Assembly: GCA_016719605.1 (NCBI GenBank)
Contig: JADJYW010000002.1
Location: 124,001-188,000, forward strand
DNA: 64,000 nucleotides
Direction of reading: 5' to 3'
DNA from: Lewinellaceae bacterium
Lineage (GTDB): Bacteria; Bacteroidota; Bacteroidia; Chitinophagales; Saprospiraceae
Shown here piece after piece: positions 49,384 to 59,067 of this stretch. Under the pieces are notes generated by a model. It was not told the origin of the DNA. It saw nothing but the letters and a program-made list of their open reading frames with translations, and searched no databases. Every line of letters begins with the position of its first letter. The first letter of the stretch is position 1. A program made the translations under genes and the position numbers.

Positions 49384-52242
49384 CTACCGCACCACCACCT
49401 TCCGCGCCAAACGCCCGCCATTCCCGTCTGTCAACAGCACCCAATACAACCCGGGCGCCCAAGCCGTGGCATCCACCCGCACTTGCTGCGCACCTGCGGG
49501 TAATTCGCCCGACCATGGGGTAGTGACCCGCCGGCCGGTGGCATCAAATACCTCGACTTGCACGCGGGTACCGGCGCTGAGCGCAAAATCCACGGCAAAC
49601 CAGCCCGGCGTCGGGTTGGGATACACCTCCAATTCCTGCAAGGCGCCGCTGACCTCGGCGGTCGGCGTGGGGTTCAAACCGGCGGGCAGGGCTACAAACT
49701 GGTCGAGGTACAAGCGGTACTCCCCGGCGCCCAGCGGGACTTGCGTCGTTGCGCCGGTCACGTCGAGGGTACTGCCCGAGTAGTATTCGTACCAGGTGCC
49801 GGTGTGCTGGAAACTGAGCGTAGCCGTGGTACTCGTCACACCCACGTTGGCCACCACGGCGGCGTTCATCGCCGGGCTGTTCAGGTAAATACTGCGCACT
49901 TGTCCGGAGCCGAAGTTTAGTTGAAAATTGCTGGTTTCAAACACGTCATAGTTGGTGCGCAGGTGCAGCAGGGCGGCGGTCACGTCGTACAGGCGGCGGC
50001 GATACGGGTCGTCGTAGAAGTCCCAGCGGATAGGCTTGGGGTCCAGGCGGCAGTTGTTGTTGACCGTGCCGCCGACGCAATAATTGATAGGGAAGTCGTA
50101 GCCGAGCTCCCCGAATTCCCACAGCATTTTCGGCCCGGGTACGGTGTAGAGCAGGTTGGCCAACATTTCCATGCGGCGCATGGCCACGATCGGAGAGCGT
50201 ACGTTGTGGCTCGGCACGCTGGTGTTTCCATTTTTCAAACAATCGTAGGCAATACGCTCTTCGTCGTGGCTTTCCATGTAGCCGATGACGTGCGGCACGT
50301 TCCAGCCCCGTTGCGCATGCGAAATCCCGCGCAGGTCGGCGCCGATACCGGCAGGGAAACCAAGGGCCACATCCTTGTACTGACCGTGCAAATTGCCCCA
50401 GAGCATCATGCCGTATTCGGCCAGTTCCTTTTCCTCGTTGTTGTCGGCAAAGTGTTCGAGAATGACATACGCATCCGGTGTGATACTCCAGACAAAATTG
50501 GCGTAGTCCTTCCAAATCGCTACCCGGGAGGCATCGTATTGCCCCCACGCGCTCACGTTTCCGATGGTGGGTTTTTGGGTAAATCCCTTGGATAAGTCGA
50601 AGCGAAAACCGTCGAGTTTGAATTCCTGAAGCCAGTACTGCAGGCAGTTTTTGACGTAAATTTTGGTCAGGGCGCTCTCGTGGTTGAAATCCTGAAACAC
50701 ATTGAAATCGTGTTTGGCTGTAGGGTTCAGCCATGGATTGTTGGCGGCGGGGCGGTTATTGACGGCATCCCAGTAGAGTTGCGCGAGCGGGCTGGAGCCG
50801 GAGGCCTGGTTGAATACCACGTCCACAATGACGGCCATGCCGCGCTGGTGGCATTCGTCCACGAGGCGTTTCAGGTCCTCGGCAGTACCGTAATATTTGT
50901 CCAGCGCTTTGTGGAATGCCGGGTTGTAGCCCCAACTGATATTGCCGTCAAACTCGTTGATCGGCATGAGTTCGATGGCGGTCACCCCGAGCCGTTGCAG
51001 GTAGTCCAGCGTGTCGAGCAGGGTGGCATAGTCGTGGCGGTCAATAAAATCGCGCAACAGCAACTCGTAGATGACAAGGTCGGTTTTTTTCGGGCGGGTG
51101 TAGTTGGTGGCCTGCCAGTTGTAGGGCTGTTGGGCAGTTTGCAGGACGGACACGATGCCGCTGGTTTTTCCGGCAGGGTAGGGGGGCAGGTTGGGGTATG
51201 TGATGGCGGGAATAAAACCATCGTTCCACGGGTCGAGCACGAGTGTGCTGAGCGGGTCGGCGATGCGGAGTGTGCCGTCCACGAGGTACTGGAATCGGTA
51301 GGGCTGTCCGGGGGTCAGGCCCGTAATTTCGATCCACCAGATGTTGTTCAGGATGTTGCGTTTGAGTTGGTAGGCATCGCTGGGCGTCCAGTTGTTGAAG
51401 TCGCCGATGAGGTGAACGACCTGCTTGTTGGGGGCGTACAGTTGCAGGCGTACGGTTTGATCGTTCACATAATTAATGCCGTAAGCGGTACCGGCGGGCG
51501 GGTTCTCGGGCGTTTGCGGCGCGGGCACGATATAGACGAACCGCGCGGTATCCCGATCGGCGCCGGCCTCGGCTACAAATTCGACGGTATGCACGCCGGT
51601 GGCAGCGGTCAGGTTGGTTTCGAGCAGGGTGCCGGCGCCGGTGGCTACCTGGGCGCCGTTGTCGTACAACAGCAGATTGGCGCTCACCGATGCGGCCGCC
51701 CGCACCGGAATGTTGCCGCCTGCAGTGGCGAGCAGCGGACTGCTGGAGGGGGTTATCAGCACCGTTTGCAGCCCGAAATTATCGGGGTAAACGGTGTAAA
51801 AAATGTCGCCGCCATCCGCTGCGCGGCCTACTTTGTCGCCTATGCTGTCCCGAAAAACAAAGGCCAGTTGCTCTACGATTTCTCCTTGCGGGACGCCAAA
51901 AAACGAACGGATATGGAACGATTTAGTCCACAGGTTGGCGCCGGCGTTGGTCATAGCAGCCGCTGGATTGGCGACACCCCAAGCGGTTTTGACGTACTTC
52001 CAGTCGGAGGGCGAATTGCTCAGGTTGGTAATGACGCCGAGGTGCGCATACACCGGCGAAACGCCGGCCAGTGCGCCGTTGCCCTGTGTGGCATCGAAGG
52101 TGATGGTCACATTGTCGTCGGTTTTGGGAAATACCGGGATGCAGGTGACTTGGGCAGCAGCCCCGAGCGGGAGCAGCAGCAGTGCCGCTAATCGCAGACA
52201 ATTCGAAATTGCCAACTGGAAATTGTACATCGTAACGCGCAT
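49384..52242 (-). CDS. Secreted GH13 alpha-amylase family protein with T9SS sorting domain
   Basis: The product of about 952 residues begins with a signal peptide (CLRLAALLLLPLGAAAQ) and beta-sandwich domains. A CBM48-like early-set module follows (VVHLIGDFNNWTPSDAYQ), then a GH13 barrel. The barrel keeps the catalytic residues: nucleophile Asp in DGFRFDLSKG, acid/base Glu in YVILEHF and the transition-state Asp in YMESHDEER. The C-terminus is a type A sorting domain (LEVYPNPTPGWFAVDF ... VLLTDGNGGRLARKVVVR). It should hydrolyse starch-like glucans at the cell surface. The start is ATG 52242, with 52230 as an alternative. Confidence 0.92.
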   Translation of the reverse strand: MRVTMYNFQLAISNCLRLAALLLLPLGAAAQVTCIPVFPKTDDNVTITFDATQGNGALAGVSPVYAHLGVITNLSNSPSDWKYVKTAWGVANPAAAMTNAGANLWTKSFHIRSFFGVPQGEIVEQLAFVFRDSIGDKVGRAADGGDIFYTVYPDNFGLQTVLITPSSSPLLATAGGNIPVRAAASVSANLLLYDNGAQVATGAGTLLETNLTAATGVHTVEFVAEAGADRDTARFVYIVPAPQTPENPPAGTAYGINYVNDQTVRLQLYAPNKQVVHLIGDFNNWTPSDAYQLKRNILNNIWWIEITGLTPGQPYRFQYLVDGTLRIADPLSTLVLDPWNDGFIPAITYPNLPPYPAGKTSGIVSVLQTAQQPYNWQATNYTRPKKTDLVIYELLLRDFIDRHDYATLLDTLDYLQRLGVTAIELMPINEFDGNISWGYNPAFHKALDKYYGTAEDLKRLVDECHQRGMAVIVDVVFNQASGSSPLAQLYWDAVNNRPAANNPWLNPTAKHDFNVFQDFNHESALTKIYVKNCLQYWLQEFKLDGFRFDLSKGFTQKPTIGNVSAWGQYDASRVAIWKDYANFVWSITPDAYVILEHFADNNEEKELAEYGMMLWGNLHGQYKDVALGFPAGIGADLRGISHAQRGWNVPHVIGYMESHDEERIAYDCLKNGNTSVPSHNVRSPIVAMRRMEMLANLLYTVPGPKMLWEFGELGYDFPINYCVGGTVNNNCRLDPKPIRWDFYDDPYRRRLYDVTAALLHLRTNYDVFETSNFQLNFGSGQVRSIYLNSPAMNAAVVANVGVTSTTATLSFQHTGTWYEYYSGSTLDVTGATTQVPLGAGEYRLYLDQFVALPAGLNPTPTAEVSGALQELEVYPNPTPGWFAVDFALSAGTRVQVEVFDATGRRVTTPWSGELPAGAQQVRVDATAWAPGLYWVLLTDGNGGRLARKVVVR

Positions 52243-52282
52243 GGTGCAGATCGTTTTTGGTAAAAAAAAAGGTGGTGGCAAA

Positions 52283-52404
52283 TTTCGAGTGATGGAACGC
52301 GGATTAAACGGATGCAGGCAACGCGGATTTTCACGAATTTAGTTAAGGAATCCGTGAAAATCCGCGTTGCCTGCATCCGTTTAATCCCGTTCCATCACTC
52401 GAAA
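52283..52404. repeat. Large imperfect inverted repeat (about 52-bp arms)
   Basis: Left arm 52283-52335 and right arm 52353-52404 are reverse complements with a single one-base difference (GAACGCGG against GAACGGG); the loop is 17 bases. The arms contain AAACGGATGCAGGCAACGCG. It lies in the leader side of the amylase gene. Confidence 0.85.
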
Positions 52405-52414
52405 AATGACACTA

Positions 52415-52455
52415 CAAAAAAATCCTATTTCATCCTGGTGGTGGTGAAATAGGAT
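52415..52455 (-). terminator. Rho-independent terminator after the VOC gene
   Basis: On the minus strand the perfect 11-bp stem ATCCTATTTCA / TGAAATAGGAT (loop 12) is followed by TTTTTTTG. The hairpin stands about 75 bases after the VOC stop. Confidence 0.7.
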
Positions 52456-52527
52456 AAGGCGTTTTAACGGGGTCAAATAACGGGCGTTTTGGCGGCGCAG
52501 CCAAATAGCGGGGCACTTTTCAGGCGG

Positions 52528-52911
52528 CTATGCCGAATATAGCCCAACTACATTTCCTTCTGTGTCGGCAAAAAATGCAAACTGGCCCATGTTTTCCCCA
52601 ATGGGTGTCTTGGGCAGTACCACCTGCCCGCCGGCGCCCTCTACCCGATGGAGCACGGTATTCAGGTCGCTTCCGCCATCCAGATAAACTTTGGCGCCGT
52701 TTGGGCCGCTCGGCGCGTAGCCCTCCCCAAAACAAATGGCGCCGCCGACACCGCCGCCGTCGCGGTCGTGTGGCAAAATACCCATGCGGATGCCCTCCAT
52801 CGGCATTTCCGGCATGTCGTAGTCAAAAATTGTTTGGTAAAAATTTCGGGCACGATCGAAGTCCAAAACCGGGATTTCAAACCAGCTGACGGCATTTTTT
52901 GTCATTTCCAT
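52528..52911 (-). CDS. VOC superfamily (glyoxalase/bleomycin resistance-like) protein
   Basis: The 127-residue protein shows the VOC pattern: WFEIPVLDFDRARNFYQTIF at the start, a central GAICFGEGYAPSG loop and FAFFADTEGNVVGLYS at the end. The family contains lyases, dioxygenases and binding proteins that use a metal ion. No substrate can be assigned. Gly/Pro-rich middle segments are typical of the YaeR/GloA-like subgroup in Bacteroidota. Confidence 0.88.
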   Translation of the reverse strand: MEMTKNAVSWFEIPVLDFDRARNFYQTIFDYDMPEMPMEGIRMGILPHDRDGGGVGGAICFGEGYAPSGPNGAKVYLDGGSDLNTVLHRVEGAGGQVVLPKTPIGENMGQFAFFADTEGNVVGLYSA

Positions 52912-52984
52912 AACGCAATGTTTTAGTTTGGTGAAAAATTAAAAGTTGGGCGAAGGTCTGTTTTTGTTTTAAAACAAACAAATT

Positions 52985-53031
52985 GTTTTTTCAAAAAAAC
53001 AAAGGCCCCGGGAGGTTTCCTCCCGGGGCCT
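52985..53031 (-). terminator. Strong rho-independent terminator after metK
   Basis: On the minus strand AGGCCCCGGGAGG and CCTCCCGGGGCCT form a perfect 13-bp stem with a 3-base loop (53003-53031), followed by TTGTTTTTTTG. Confidence 0.9.
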
Positions 53032-53054
53032 GAGCGCCTGGCTAATAGCCGGTA

Positions 53055-54302
<1,248 letters not shown>

Positions 54303-54305
54303 GTT

Positions 54306-54408
54306 TAAAAGTTTTGAGTTTTGTGTTTTGTGTTTGGAGTGGTGCGTCCTAGGTTCTGAGTGGCAAAACCAATTCAAAAACCAAAACTCAACACTCAAAA
54401 CTGCCAGG
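54306..54408. repeat. Inverted pair of GTTTTGAG / CTCAAAAC repeats before metK
   Basis: GTTTTGAGTTTTGTGTTTTG words (54309-54340) face AAAACTCAACACTCAAAACT (54381-54402). The word GAGTGGTGCG is again included, as at 46402-46569. It lies in the metK leader. Confidence 0.75.
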
Positions 54409-54409
54409 T

Positions 54410-54790
54410 TTACAGCGCTGCCAGTAGCGCGTCAATTTCCTCGAAGGATTGGAGGTCTTTGATGACGTACTGCACGGCGCCGCTGGCGATGGTTTGCAAG
54501 GCCACACCGTAGTGCTCTTGCGAAGAAAGCATGATGACCTTCAGGTTCGGTTCGGTTTTGTGAATTTGTTTCAGGATTTCCAGTCCGTTTCGGGCGCCGG
54601 GCACATTGGAATCCAGGTAGTAGTCGAGGATGATCGCGTCGGGTTTGTCGCCGAGGCGTTCGAGACAGTCTTCCCCGGTGCCGAACGTGGTTACGTCGTA
54701 CCGTCCCAGGTCTTCCAGATGATCCGACAACATGGTGCAAAACATCTTGTCGTCATCCACCACGAATATTTTCTTTTGCTGGTCTGCCAT
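54410..54790 (-). CDS. Single-domain response regulator
   Basis: The 126-residue protein is a stand-alone receiver: VVDDDKMFC acidic pocket, phospho-acceptor Asp in IILDYYLDS, Thr/Ser in VIMLSSQE and Lys in YVIKDLQS. There is no output domain, so it acts by protein contact or in a phosphorelay. No kinase gene is adjacent. The ATG at 54790 is followed at once by the receiver. Confidence 0.9.
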   Translation of the reverse strand: MADQQKKIFVVDDDKMFCTMLSDHLEDLGRYDVTTFGTGEDCLERLGDKPDAIILDYYLDSNVPGARNGLEILKQIHKTEPNLKVIMLSSQEHYGVALQTIASGAVQYVIKDLQSFEEIDALLAAL

Positions 54791-54812
54791 ACTTTTGAAT
54801 GATTTTGAGGCG

Positions 54813-54820
54813 CGAAGGTA
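54813..54820 (-). promoter_or_regulatory. -7 box (TACCTTCG) for the receiver gene
   Basis: One mismatch from consensus, 23 bases before the ATG at 54790. Confidence 0.4.
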
Positions 54821-54886
54821 GGGGGTTCCGGGAATGTAACCGGCAAAATATCCGGGGTTATCTCGCAAAAAAACACCTGCCGCGCG

Positions 54887-55690
54887 TCACTCTTTTTTTA
54901 TCGCAACCTCTAAATCTTCCAGTCCCCAGGCCTGCGCCAATGAAAATTCGCCGGCACGCGTGCGCCGCAGACTGCTGAGGTAGGCGCCGCTGCCCACGGC
55001 TGCGCCAAAATCAAAAACCAAGGAGCGGATGTACGTTCCCTTGCCGCATACCACCCGAAAATCGCATTGCAGGCCGTCGGGGTAATCGGGGTAGAGGTGT
55101 ATAGCCGCACCTTTTTTACTGATCACCCTCGGCTCGGTCGCGCCACCCGGCGGTACGGGCCGCAACGGACCAACCTCGAAGGCTTCGATGCGCACCTGGC
55201 GTGGCGTTAGTTCTTTTTCCTCGCCGGTGCGGGCGTTTTTGTACAGGCGCCGGCCGTCTACTTTTACAGCCGAAAACATGGGGGGTATCTGCTCGATGTC
55301 GCCGATAAACTGCCGAACGGATTCCTGGAGCAGCGCATCGGTCAGGTGCGCCGTTGGGAAGGTGGCGTCTACCGGTTTTTCCAAATCATAGGAGGGCGTG
55401 GTGGCGCCAAACGTGATGACGCCGGTGTACTCTTTTTCCGTAGCCTTCAGCGATTCGATCTTTTTGGTGTAATCGCCTGTACACAAAACGAGCAGGCCCG
55501 TAGCCAGCGGGTCAAGGGTGCCGGCATGGCCGATCTTGAGTTTTTTTACGCCGATGCGCCGGGAAATCAGGTAGCGAACCTTGTTCACCACATCGAAGGA
55601 AGTCCAGGCTAAGGGTTTGTCCACCAGCACAATGGAGTTTTTGGGAAATTCGGCGGGAAAGGGCACGCCGGGAGTCAGCAGGGTTAGCAT
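54887..55690 (-). CDS. truB: tRNA pseudouridine(55) synthase
   Basis: The 267-residue enzyme isomerises U55 in the tRNA T-loop. It contains the KPLAWTSFDVVNKVR start, the catalytic Asp in GHAGTLDPLATGLL and later motifs YTGVITFGATTPSYD and GTYIRSLVFDFG. The C-terminal PUA-like part is short. It lies 21 bases behind the LVIVD-repeat gene, probably on one transcript. Confidence 0.94.
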   Translation of the reverse strand: MLTLLTPGVPFPAEFPKNSIVLVDKPLAWTSFDVVNKVRYLISRRIGVKKLKIGHAGTLDPLATGLLVLCTGDYTKKIESLKATEKEYTGVITFGATTPSYDLEKPVDATFPTAHLTDALLQESVRQFIGDIEQIPPMFSAVKVDGRRLYKNARTGEEKELTPRQVRIEAFEVGPLRPVPPGGATEPRVISKKGAAIHLYPDYPDGLQCDFRVVCGKGTYIRSLVFDFGAAVGSGAYLSSLRRTRAGEFSLAQAWGLEDLEVAIKKE

Positions 55691-55711
55691 AGTGTGGTGA
55701 AAATGTACAAG

Positions 55712-56971
55712 TCAGTAGCGTTCGAGGGCGAGTTCCAGCCAGGTTGTTTCGCCGGTTTTCAGCAGCACATCGGTCAGGGTGCGTGGGCGGTAGCCGATTT
55801 TTCCAACCTGCACCGTGTAGGTTCCGGCCTGTGCGGCGCCGGTTTTGAATGTACCGTCGGCGCGGGTTACGTCGCTGTTGCTGGTTTGTTGTACCACTAC
55901 TTTCACCTTGGCGAGCGGGTTTCCGGTGGCGGCATCGGTCACGCGGCCTTCGAGGTAAGCGGCCCGCTGATAAGTGGGCTGGTAGATGAACAGGCCTTCA
56001 TTTTTGGCGGTGGCCAACACGATACCGGAGGGCAGGTACGGATCGGCGTCCCAAACTAAGGAGTTGCCGAGGCTGACATTGGCGATCTCGATGAGGTTGT
56101 CGGGGCGGTGTGCATCCACAAGGGTGAGCTGGCCGCCGTAGGAGGGGTTGATCAGGAAATCGCGGAGCACGCGCACGTTGTGTACCTCGTAGGTGGGCCG
56201 TTTACTGGGAAAATACAGGTCGAGTTGGGTGATGTTGGCCAAATTGGAAACATCGAACGCGGCCAGCGGGGTGTTGGGTTTTTCGTCGGTGGTAAATAGA
56301 AAACGCCCGTCGTCGGACAACCAGGAGTTGTGGTTGAACCGCCCCGGCGTGGGTTGGGTGGCCAGCAGGACGGGGTTAGTTTTGTCGGAAATATCGAATG
56401 CGCTGAACTGTCCCGCGTAAATCTCGCTGGCCCAGAGCGTATCGCCGCGGATGTAGCCATCGTGGACGTACTGCTGGTTGGTGATGTTTTTCACGGCGGG
56501 ATTCCACGGGTCGGCGAGGTCGCAAGTCACGGTTCCCCATTGTGTGCCGCCAAAGATGTACAGGTAGCCGTCGGCGCAAGCTAAGGCATGGCTGCGGCGG
56601 AAAAGGGTATCCGTTCCGGGGCCGTACCAGGTTTTCCAGACCACCGTGTCGGGCAGTTGGCGCAGGTCCACGATGGTGATGCCGCTGTTGTTGGCCTCGG
56701 TGCTGACGTAGGCAAAACCGCCCCATGTTTTCACTTCGCGCCAGTTGTTGGTGAGGCCCGGCACCGCAAAACGCTGCACGGGCTGCGCGGGGTTGTTCAC
56801 GTCCACAATGCTCAGTCCCCAGCTGGTTCCGACCAGCGCATACTCGTTGCCGAGGCTGTCTACATGGTGCCAGCAGCCGGCAAGCGAGGCGTTGCCGTAC
56901 GACAGGTGACCGACCTGCTGGAGTTGGGCGAACAGGAGCGCAGGAAAAAAAAGGAGCAGCAGAAGACGCAT
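55712..56971 (-). CDS. Choice-of-anchor B (LVIVD repeat) secreted protein with carboxypeptidase-regulatory-like domain
   Basis: The 419-residue product has a signal peptide (MRLLLLLFFPALLFAQ), then a beta-propeller of LVIVD-type repeats (GTSWGLSIVDVNNPAQPV, NSGITIVDLRQLPDTV, GQFSAFDISDKTNPVLL), followed by a C-terminal carboxypeptidase-regulatory-like beta-sandwich (about 335-405: GRVTDAATGNPLAKVKVV). Here no type A sorting domain follows, so it may be periplasmic or use another anchor. The function is unknown. Its leader consists of AATCGA repeats. Confidence 0.85.
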   Translation of the reverse strand: MRLLLLLFFPALLFAQLQQVGHLSYGNASLAGCWHHVDSLGNEYALVGTSWGLSIVDVNNPAQPVQRFAVPGLTNNWREVKTWGGFAYVSTEANNSGITIVDLRQLPDTVVWKTWYGPGTDTLFRRSHALACADGYLYIFGGTQWGTVTCDLADPWNPAVKNITNQQYVHDGYIRGDTLWASEIYAGQFSAFDISDKTNPVLLATQPTPGRFNHNSWLSDDGRFLFTTDEKPNTPLAAFDVSNLANITQLDLYFPSKRPTYEVHNVRVLRDFLINPSYGGQLTLVDAHRPDNLIEIANVSLGNSLVWDADPYLPSGIVLATAKNEGLFIYQPTYQRAAYLEGRVTDAATGNPLAKVKVVVQQTSNSDVTRADGTFKTGAAQAGTYTVQVGKIGYRPRTLTDVLLKTGETTWLELALERY

Positions 56972-56974
56972 TTT

Positions 56975-57298
56975 GATTGGTTCGATTTTTCGATTGATTC
57001 GATTTTTTGATTGATTCGATTGGGCCGATTGTTTCGATTAGTCCGATTAGCTTGATTGGCGGTAAAGGTAGGGAATCAATCGAACCAATCGGTCATATCA
57101 AAGTGGGGGGACAGTCGAATAAACACGGTGTCAAAATTGACCCCGCGCAAAAGCATCCGGTAATCAAGTGGTTGAATTTTTAATTTTGATTCACGATTGG
57201 TCATCTCGCTCGACTAATCGAATCAATCGGCCCAATCGGATTAATCGAATCAATCGAACCAATCGAAAAATCGAATCAATCGAAAAATCGAGCCAATC
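56975..57298. repeat. Inverted pair of AATCGAATCAATCGAACC repeats between divergent genes
   Basis: The left block (56975-57054) is made of GATTCGATT/GATTGGTTCGATT words; the right block (57198-57298) is their reverse complement. Between them are a short middle copy (57073-57091), a -7-like TACCTTTA on the minus strand (57063-57070) and about 100 unique bases without a gene. This accounts for the 360-base gap between the LVIVD and DUF6438 genes. Confidence 0.85.
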
Positions 57299-57302
57299 GG
57301 CC

Positions 57303-57310
57303 TACTTTTG
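57303..57310 (+). promoter_or_regulatory. -7 box (TACTTTTG) for the DUF6438 gene
   Basis: A consensus match 22 bases before the ATG at 57332, directly behind the last AATCGA repeat. Confidence 0.6.
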
Positions 57311-57331
57311 TGCATTACAAAACATACACCA

Positions 57332-58018
57332 ATGGTACGAATTGCTCTTTTTCTCGCCATGATTTCCGCCTTTTCCTGCCATACCGGCAAAAACACCGCC
57401 GGCGATGCGCTTTTGGTTGAACTGCGCACGAGCGGTTGTTTCGGCTACTGTCCGGTCATCCGTCTGACGGTACAAGACGATGGCCGGGTGGAATACGAGG
57501 GGCAGCAGTTTGCGGAAAAACAGGGGCGCGACTCATTCCAGTTGACAGCCGAGGAGGCCAAGCGCCTGCGCAAACAAGTTCGGGCGGCCAATCTTTGGCA
57601 ATATCCCGAGCGCATCGAGTCGCAGGTGGTGGATGCGCCCTGGGCTACGCTGACAGTTTTTAAAGACGGAAAAACCTGGAGTGTGGCCGGTTCTGCAGAC
57701 CGTCCCGAGCCGCTGCTCGAACTGGAAAATGCCATCAAAAACATAGCCGAGGCGCACGGGTTTCAGGTCAGGATGGGGGTGGACCCCAATGTGCCGCCCA
57801 TGGGAACCCGCCGCGAGGTGGTGGTGACGCTCCGGTCCGACCAGAATGCGGGCAACTGGATCATGCAGTTCAACGATATCCGCTTACTACTCATCCGCCG
57901 GGTTTCGGCAGAAAACAAATGGATCGTGGCCTACGACCCGGCAGAAATCAGCGCACCAGACCTGATTCGCCGGTTTGAAAAAACCGAGGGTGTGCTGAGT
58001 GTCCAAAAAAGTAACTGA
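57332..58018 (+). CDS. DUF6438 lipoprotein
   Basis: The 228-residue product has a lipobox (MISAFSC, Cys near residue 17) and then the DUF6438 core: LVELRTSGCFGYCPVIRLTV, GRVEYEGQQF and a helix LTAEEAKRLRKQVRAA. The paired cysteines in SGCFGYCP are the family hallmark. The C-terminal 70 residues form a second alpha/beta unit. Its role is unknown. Confidence 0.82.
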   Translation: MVRIALFLAMISAFSCHTGKNTAGDALLVELRTSGCFGYCPVIRLTVQDDGRVEYEGQQFAEKQGRDSFQLTAEEAKRLRKQVRAANLWQYPERIESQVVDAPWATLTVFKDGKTWSVAGSADRPEPLLELENAIKNIAEAHGFQVRMGVDPNVPPMGTRREVVVTLRSDQNAGNWIMQFNDIRLLLIRRVSAENKWIVAYDPAEISAPDLIRRFEKTEGVLSVQKSN

Positions 58019-58043
58019 TTGCTCTTCGCCCTTTGCAGTATCC

Positions 58044-58061
58044 GGCGGGTTAAAACCCGCC
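58044..58061. repeat. Palindrome GGCGGGTT-AA-AACCCGCC
   Basis: A perfect 8-bp inverted repeat 25 bases after the DUF6438 stop. No T tract follows, so it is more likely a dispersed palindrome than a terminator. Confidence 0.6.
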
Positions 58062-58091
58062 GCTACCGCTTCGCGCCTTACCTTTGCCCGC

Positions 58092-59057
58092 ATGCGGCAA
58101 AAACTCGAGCGTATTGTCACATTTTTCACCCGGCATCCATGGCTGGATAAACTCCTGAACTGGTCGAAAACCCATTCGCTGCCGGGGTTGAAGCGCATCC
58201 CGTTGTACAATTTGATCACTTTTATTCGGGACGAAACCCGCAACGATGCCATCGTGACGCGGGCCAACAGTATGGCCTTCGATTTCTTCCTGGCCATTTT
58301 CCCTTCGATTATCGTGCTGTTTACCCTGCTGGCGTACACACCGCTGTACGAAAATTTCGACACCGTACTCGCCGAGTCCATTGACCGGATCATGCCGGGT
58401 AGTGCGGGTCAGGTGCTGTTCAGTTCCATCGAGGATATCGCCACTCGGCAGCGCAGCGACTTGCTGTCTTTCGGTTTTTTCCTGACGCTTTGGTTCGCCT
58501 CAAACGGGATGCTCTCCATGATGAACGGTTTTGAAAAGGAGCACCACGACACCTTTCGCCGGCGCAGCGGGCTGGAAAAACGCCTGATCGCCATCCAGTT
58601 GACTTTTCTCATCGGGTTCGTGCTGATCGGCTCGGTGGTGTTTGTTATTTTGGGAAACACCATCCTGAGTTTCATTTTTGAATATGTGCAGGTGGATGTG
58701 GTGACCCAAATCGCGGTATTCTTTTTTCGCTGGATTGTAGTTGTTTTGTTGTTTTATACCGGCTTTTCCACCATTTACCGGTACGGTGCAGCCACGCGAC
58801 GGCGTATGCCGTTTTTCAATCCGGGCGCCCTGCTGGCCACAGTTTTGTCCATTGTGGTTTCGTGGGGGTTCTCGTTTTATGTGGACAACTTCGGCAGTTA
58901 CAACAAAGTCTATGGCTCTATCGGCGCGCTTATCGCGCTCATGATCTGGATACAGCTCAATTGTATGATTATGCTCATCGGGTTTGAACTAAACGCGGGC
59001 ATAGCCGTGCTGCGCGACCAGCGACGGGCAAAATTGGAGGCCGAAAAAGTTCGCTGA
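58092..59057 (+). CDS. YihY/virulence factor BrkB family membrane protein
   Basis: The 321-residue protein has six hydrophobic helices (AFDFFLAIFPSIIVLFTLLA, the helix around FGFFLTLWFASNG, QLTFLIGFVLIGSVVFVILG and three more) and the family motifs FASNGMLSMMNGFEKEH and YGSIGALIALMIWIQL. It is an inner-membrane protein of unclear function. A TACCTTTG box (58079-58086) stands only 5 bases before the ATG, so the message may be leaderless or the real start may lie downstream. Confidence 0.9.
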   Translation: MRQKLERIVTFFTRHPWLDKLLNWSKTHSLPGLKRIPLYNLITFIRDETRNDAIVTRANSMAFDFFLAIFPSIIVLFTLLAYTPLYENFDTVLAESIDRIMPGSAGQVLFSSIEDIATRQRSDLLSFGFFLTLWFASNGMLSMMNGFEKEHHDTFRRRSGLEKRLIAIQLTFLIGFVLIGSVVFVILGNTILSFIFEYVQVDVVTQIAVFFFRWIVVVLLFYTGFSTIYRYGAATRRRMPFFNPGALLATVLSIVVSWGFSFYVDNFGSYNKVYGSIGALIALMIWIQLNCMIMLIGFELNAGIAVLRDQRRAKLEAEKVR

Positions 59058-59067
59058 AAGCGGCAGA

